In this document: positions 6,630 through 7,738 of the stretch, one piece after another
Layout of the letters: the number at the start of each line of letters is the position of its first letter
Position numbering within the stretch: the first letter of the stretch is position 1
Origin: Dysgonomonas sp.
GTDB lineage: Bacteria; Bacteroidota; Bacteroidia; Bacteroidales; Dysgonomonadaceae
Length of the DNA: 7,738 nt
NCBI GenBank assembly: GCA_030151105.1
Contig: JASLEN010000448.1
Coordinates: forward strand, 1-7,738
Reading direction: 5' to 3'
The notes under the pieces: model-generated
Database searches by the model: none
Seen by the model: the letters and a program-made list of their open reading frames with translations, nothing else
Told to the model about the DNA's origin: nothing
Made by a program: the position numbers and the translations under genes

Positions 6630-6666
6630 CTTACACCCCTGATTATCAGAAACTATAAAATGCAAA

Positions 6667-6697
6667 TTGTTTTACTCAATTTTATCAATTAATTTAG
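6667..6697 (+). promoter_or_regulatory. Weak candidate promoter for the M23 peptidase gene
   Basis: TTG at 6667-6669 and TAATTTAG at 6690-6697 (five of the six fixed consensus positions) are separated by 20 bp, leaving a short leader before the ATG at 6732. The octamer is imperfect, so this is tentative. Confidence 0.3.
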
Positions 6698-6731
6698 CAT
6701 CTCACTTTAAAATGACTTTTTGAACCAACGT

Positions 6732-7738
6732 ATGAAAAAGAAAATATTACTACTACTCTCACTTTTTGCCACACTTAGTGTTTCTTCGCAATATAATTAT
6801 CGTTCTCCTTTAGATATTCCTCTTGTTCTTTCTGCCAATTTTGGAGAATTGAGAGCAAACCATTTTCACACTGGACTAGATTTGAAGACGCAGGGCGTTG
6901 TAAATAAAAACGTATATAGTATAGAAGATGGATATGTCTCGCGCATAGGCGTCAATGCTGGAGGATATGGTTTGGTATTATACATCAATCATCCCAATGG
7001 GCACACTAGTGTATATGCCCACTTGAATAGTTTTGCGTCTAAGATAGCTGCTTACACCAAAGACCAGCAATATAAAGAGGAACGCTATGCACTTAATATA
7101 ACAGATATCGAACCTCATGTGTTACCCGTTAAGCGTGGAGAGCTAATAGCCAAGAGTGGCAATACAGGATCCTCAGGCGGTCCTCATGTACACTTTGAGT
7201 TAAGAGATACAAAGACTGAAACTGTACTTGACCCTCTACCCTACTACCTCAACCATATAGCGGACAACGTTTCTCCTGAGATTAGAGGTCTCGCAGTATA
7301 TCCTATGGAAGGAGAAGGTGTAGTGAATGGAAGTGCTAATCCCTACAGAGAAAACATCACAGCTCTGGCAAGTGGTAATTATTCAACCCTACAAACAAAA
7401 CTTGAGGCTTGGGGAAAAATAGGACTAGGTATCTACTCAATAGACAGAATGAATGGGACACACAATATCTATGGAGTTAAAGAAGTAAATCTATACTGCA
7501 ATGAAGACAAAATCTTCTCTTCTGATATAAATACTATAGATTTTGAGACCACTCGCATGATAAATAGCTTCACAGACTTCGACTATTGGTCACACAATAA
7601 ACGCTTTTACATGAAATCGTTTATAGAGCCAGGAAACAAGCTACACATCTACGACAATAGCAAAAAAGGATATATCAACATCAATGAGGAGAAAACATAC
7701 AACTTTAGATATGAGTTAGAGGATGTACATGGCAATAA
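6732..7738 (+). CDS. Secreted M23 (LytM-type) metallopeptidase, 3'-truncated by the window edge
   Basis: The frame starts at ATG 6732 and is still open at 7738, giving 335 complete codons. The bases TAA at the very end are out of frame. A signal peptide occupies about residues 1-19 (MKKK, Leu-rich core, VSSQ). The LytM/M23 zinc peptidase domain spans about 32-165. HTGLD gives zinc ligands His46 and Asp50, YAHL has the catalytic-type His97, and GPHVHFE gives His152 and zinc ligand His154. An insert of about 30 residues lies between YAHL and the VKRGELIAKSGNTG strand. All key residues are present, so it should be an active periplasmic or surface endopeptidase acting on peptidoglycan cross-links, though some M23 proteins have other peptide substrates. 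The region after residue 175 is beta-rich, without a motif I recognise, and continues beyond the window. An in-frame stop at 6708-6710 supports the chosen start. It is divergent from the tRNA-Glu/rpsT unit. Confidence 0.93.
   Translation, partial: MKKKILLLLSLFATLSVSSQYNYRSPLDIPLVLSANFGELRANHFHTGLDLKTQGVVNKNVYSIEDGYVSRIGVNAGGYGLVLYINHPNGHTSVYAHLNSFASKIAAYTKDQQYKEERYALNITDIEPHVLPVKRGELIAKSGNTGSSGGPHVHFELRDTKTETVLDPLPYYLNHIADNVSPEIRGLAVYPMEGEGVVNGSANPYRENITALASGNYSTLQTKLEAWGKIGLGIYSIDRMNGTHNIYGVKEVNLYCNEDKIFSSDINTIDFETTRMINSFTDFDYWSHNKRFYMKSFIEPGNKLHIYDNSKKGYININEEKTYNFRYELEDVHGN

Overview
The window looks like an ordinary chromosomal stretch of a Bacteroidota bacterium, most likely order Bacteroidales. 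The class II aldolase and ribosomal protein S20 read like Bacteroidales orthologues, a DUF3078-like outer-membrane protein is present, and several promoters match the Bacteroidota primary-sigma pattern (-7 TAnnTTTG with a -33 TTG). The two best promoters, both in front of tRNAs, have a spacer of exactly 19 bp. The DNA is AT-rich and genes lack Shine-Dalgarno-like leaders, as is usual for the phylum. Species is not assigned.

Layout. Bases 1-693 hold the C-terminal part of a polytopic membrane protein (+), which ends at a perfect bidirectional terminator (718-750). Facing it on the minus strand are a class II fructose-bisphosphate aldolase (773-1771) and, upstream of that, a sugar-phosphate nucleotidyltransferase-family protein (1906-2808). 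A divergent 256-bp intergenic region leads to a secreted, probably outer-membrane beta-barrel protein (3065-4717, +). Next come an initiator tRNA-fMet (4842-4913, +) with a strong promoter and a hairpin, a pair of GGGACGCAA repeats, and a broken tyrosine recombinase (5042-5972, +). On the minus strand follow tRNA-Glu(UUC) (6432-6503) and rpsT (6135-6386), which seem to share one promoter and one terminator. The window ends inside a secreted M23 (LytM-type) metallopeptidase gene (6732 onward, +).

How the parts relate. Most genes are single housekeeping or envelope units: glycolysis, nucleotide-sugar supply, translation and wall remodelling. The only accessory element is the recombinase remnant beside the initiator tRNA. 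It keeps its DNA-binding half and the first catalytic arginine, then frameshifts and loses the HxxR, His/Trp and Tyr motifs. No cargo gene and no second attachment site are visible, so it is best read as the fossil of an integrated element. I see no convincing undescribed multi-gene system here. The most informative observations are the decayed integrase with its repeat pair, the tRNA-Glu/rpsT joint unit, and the helically phased T-tracts upstream of the tRNA-Glu promoter.
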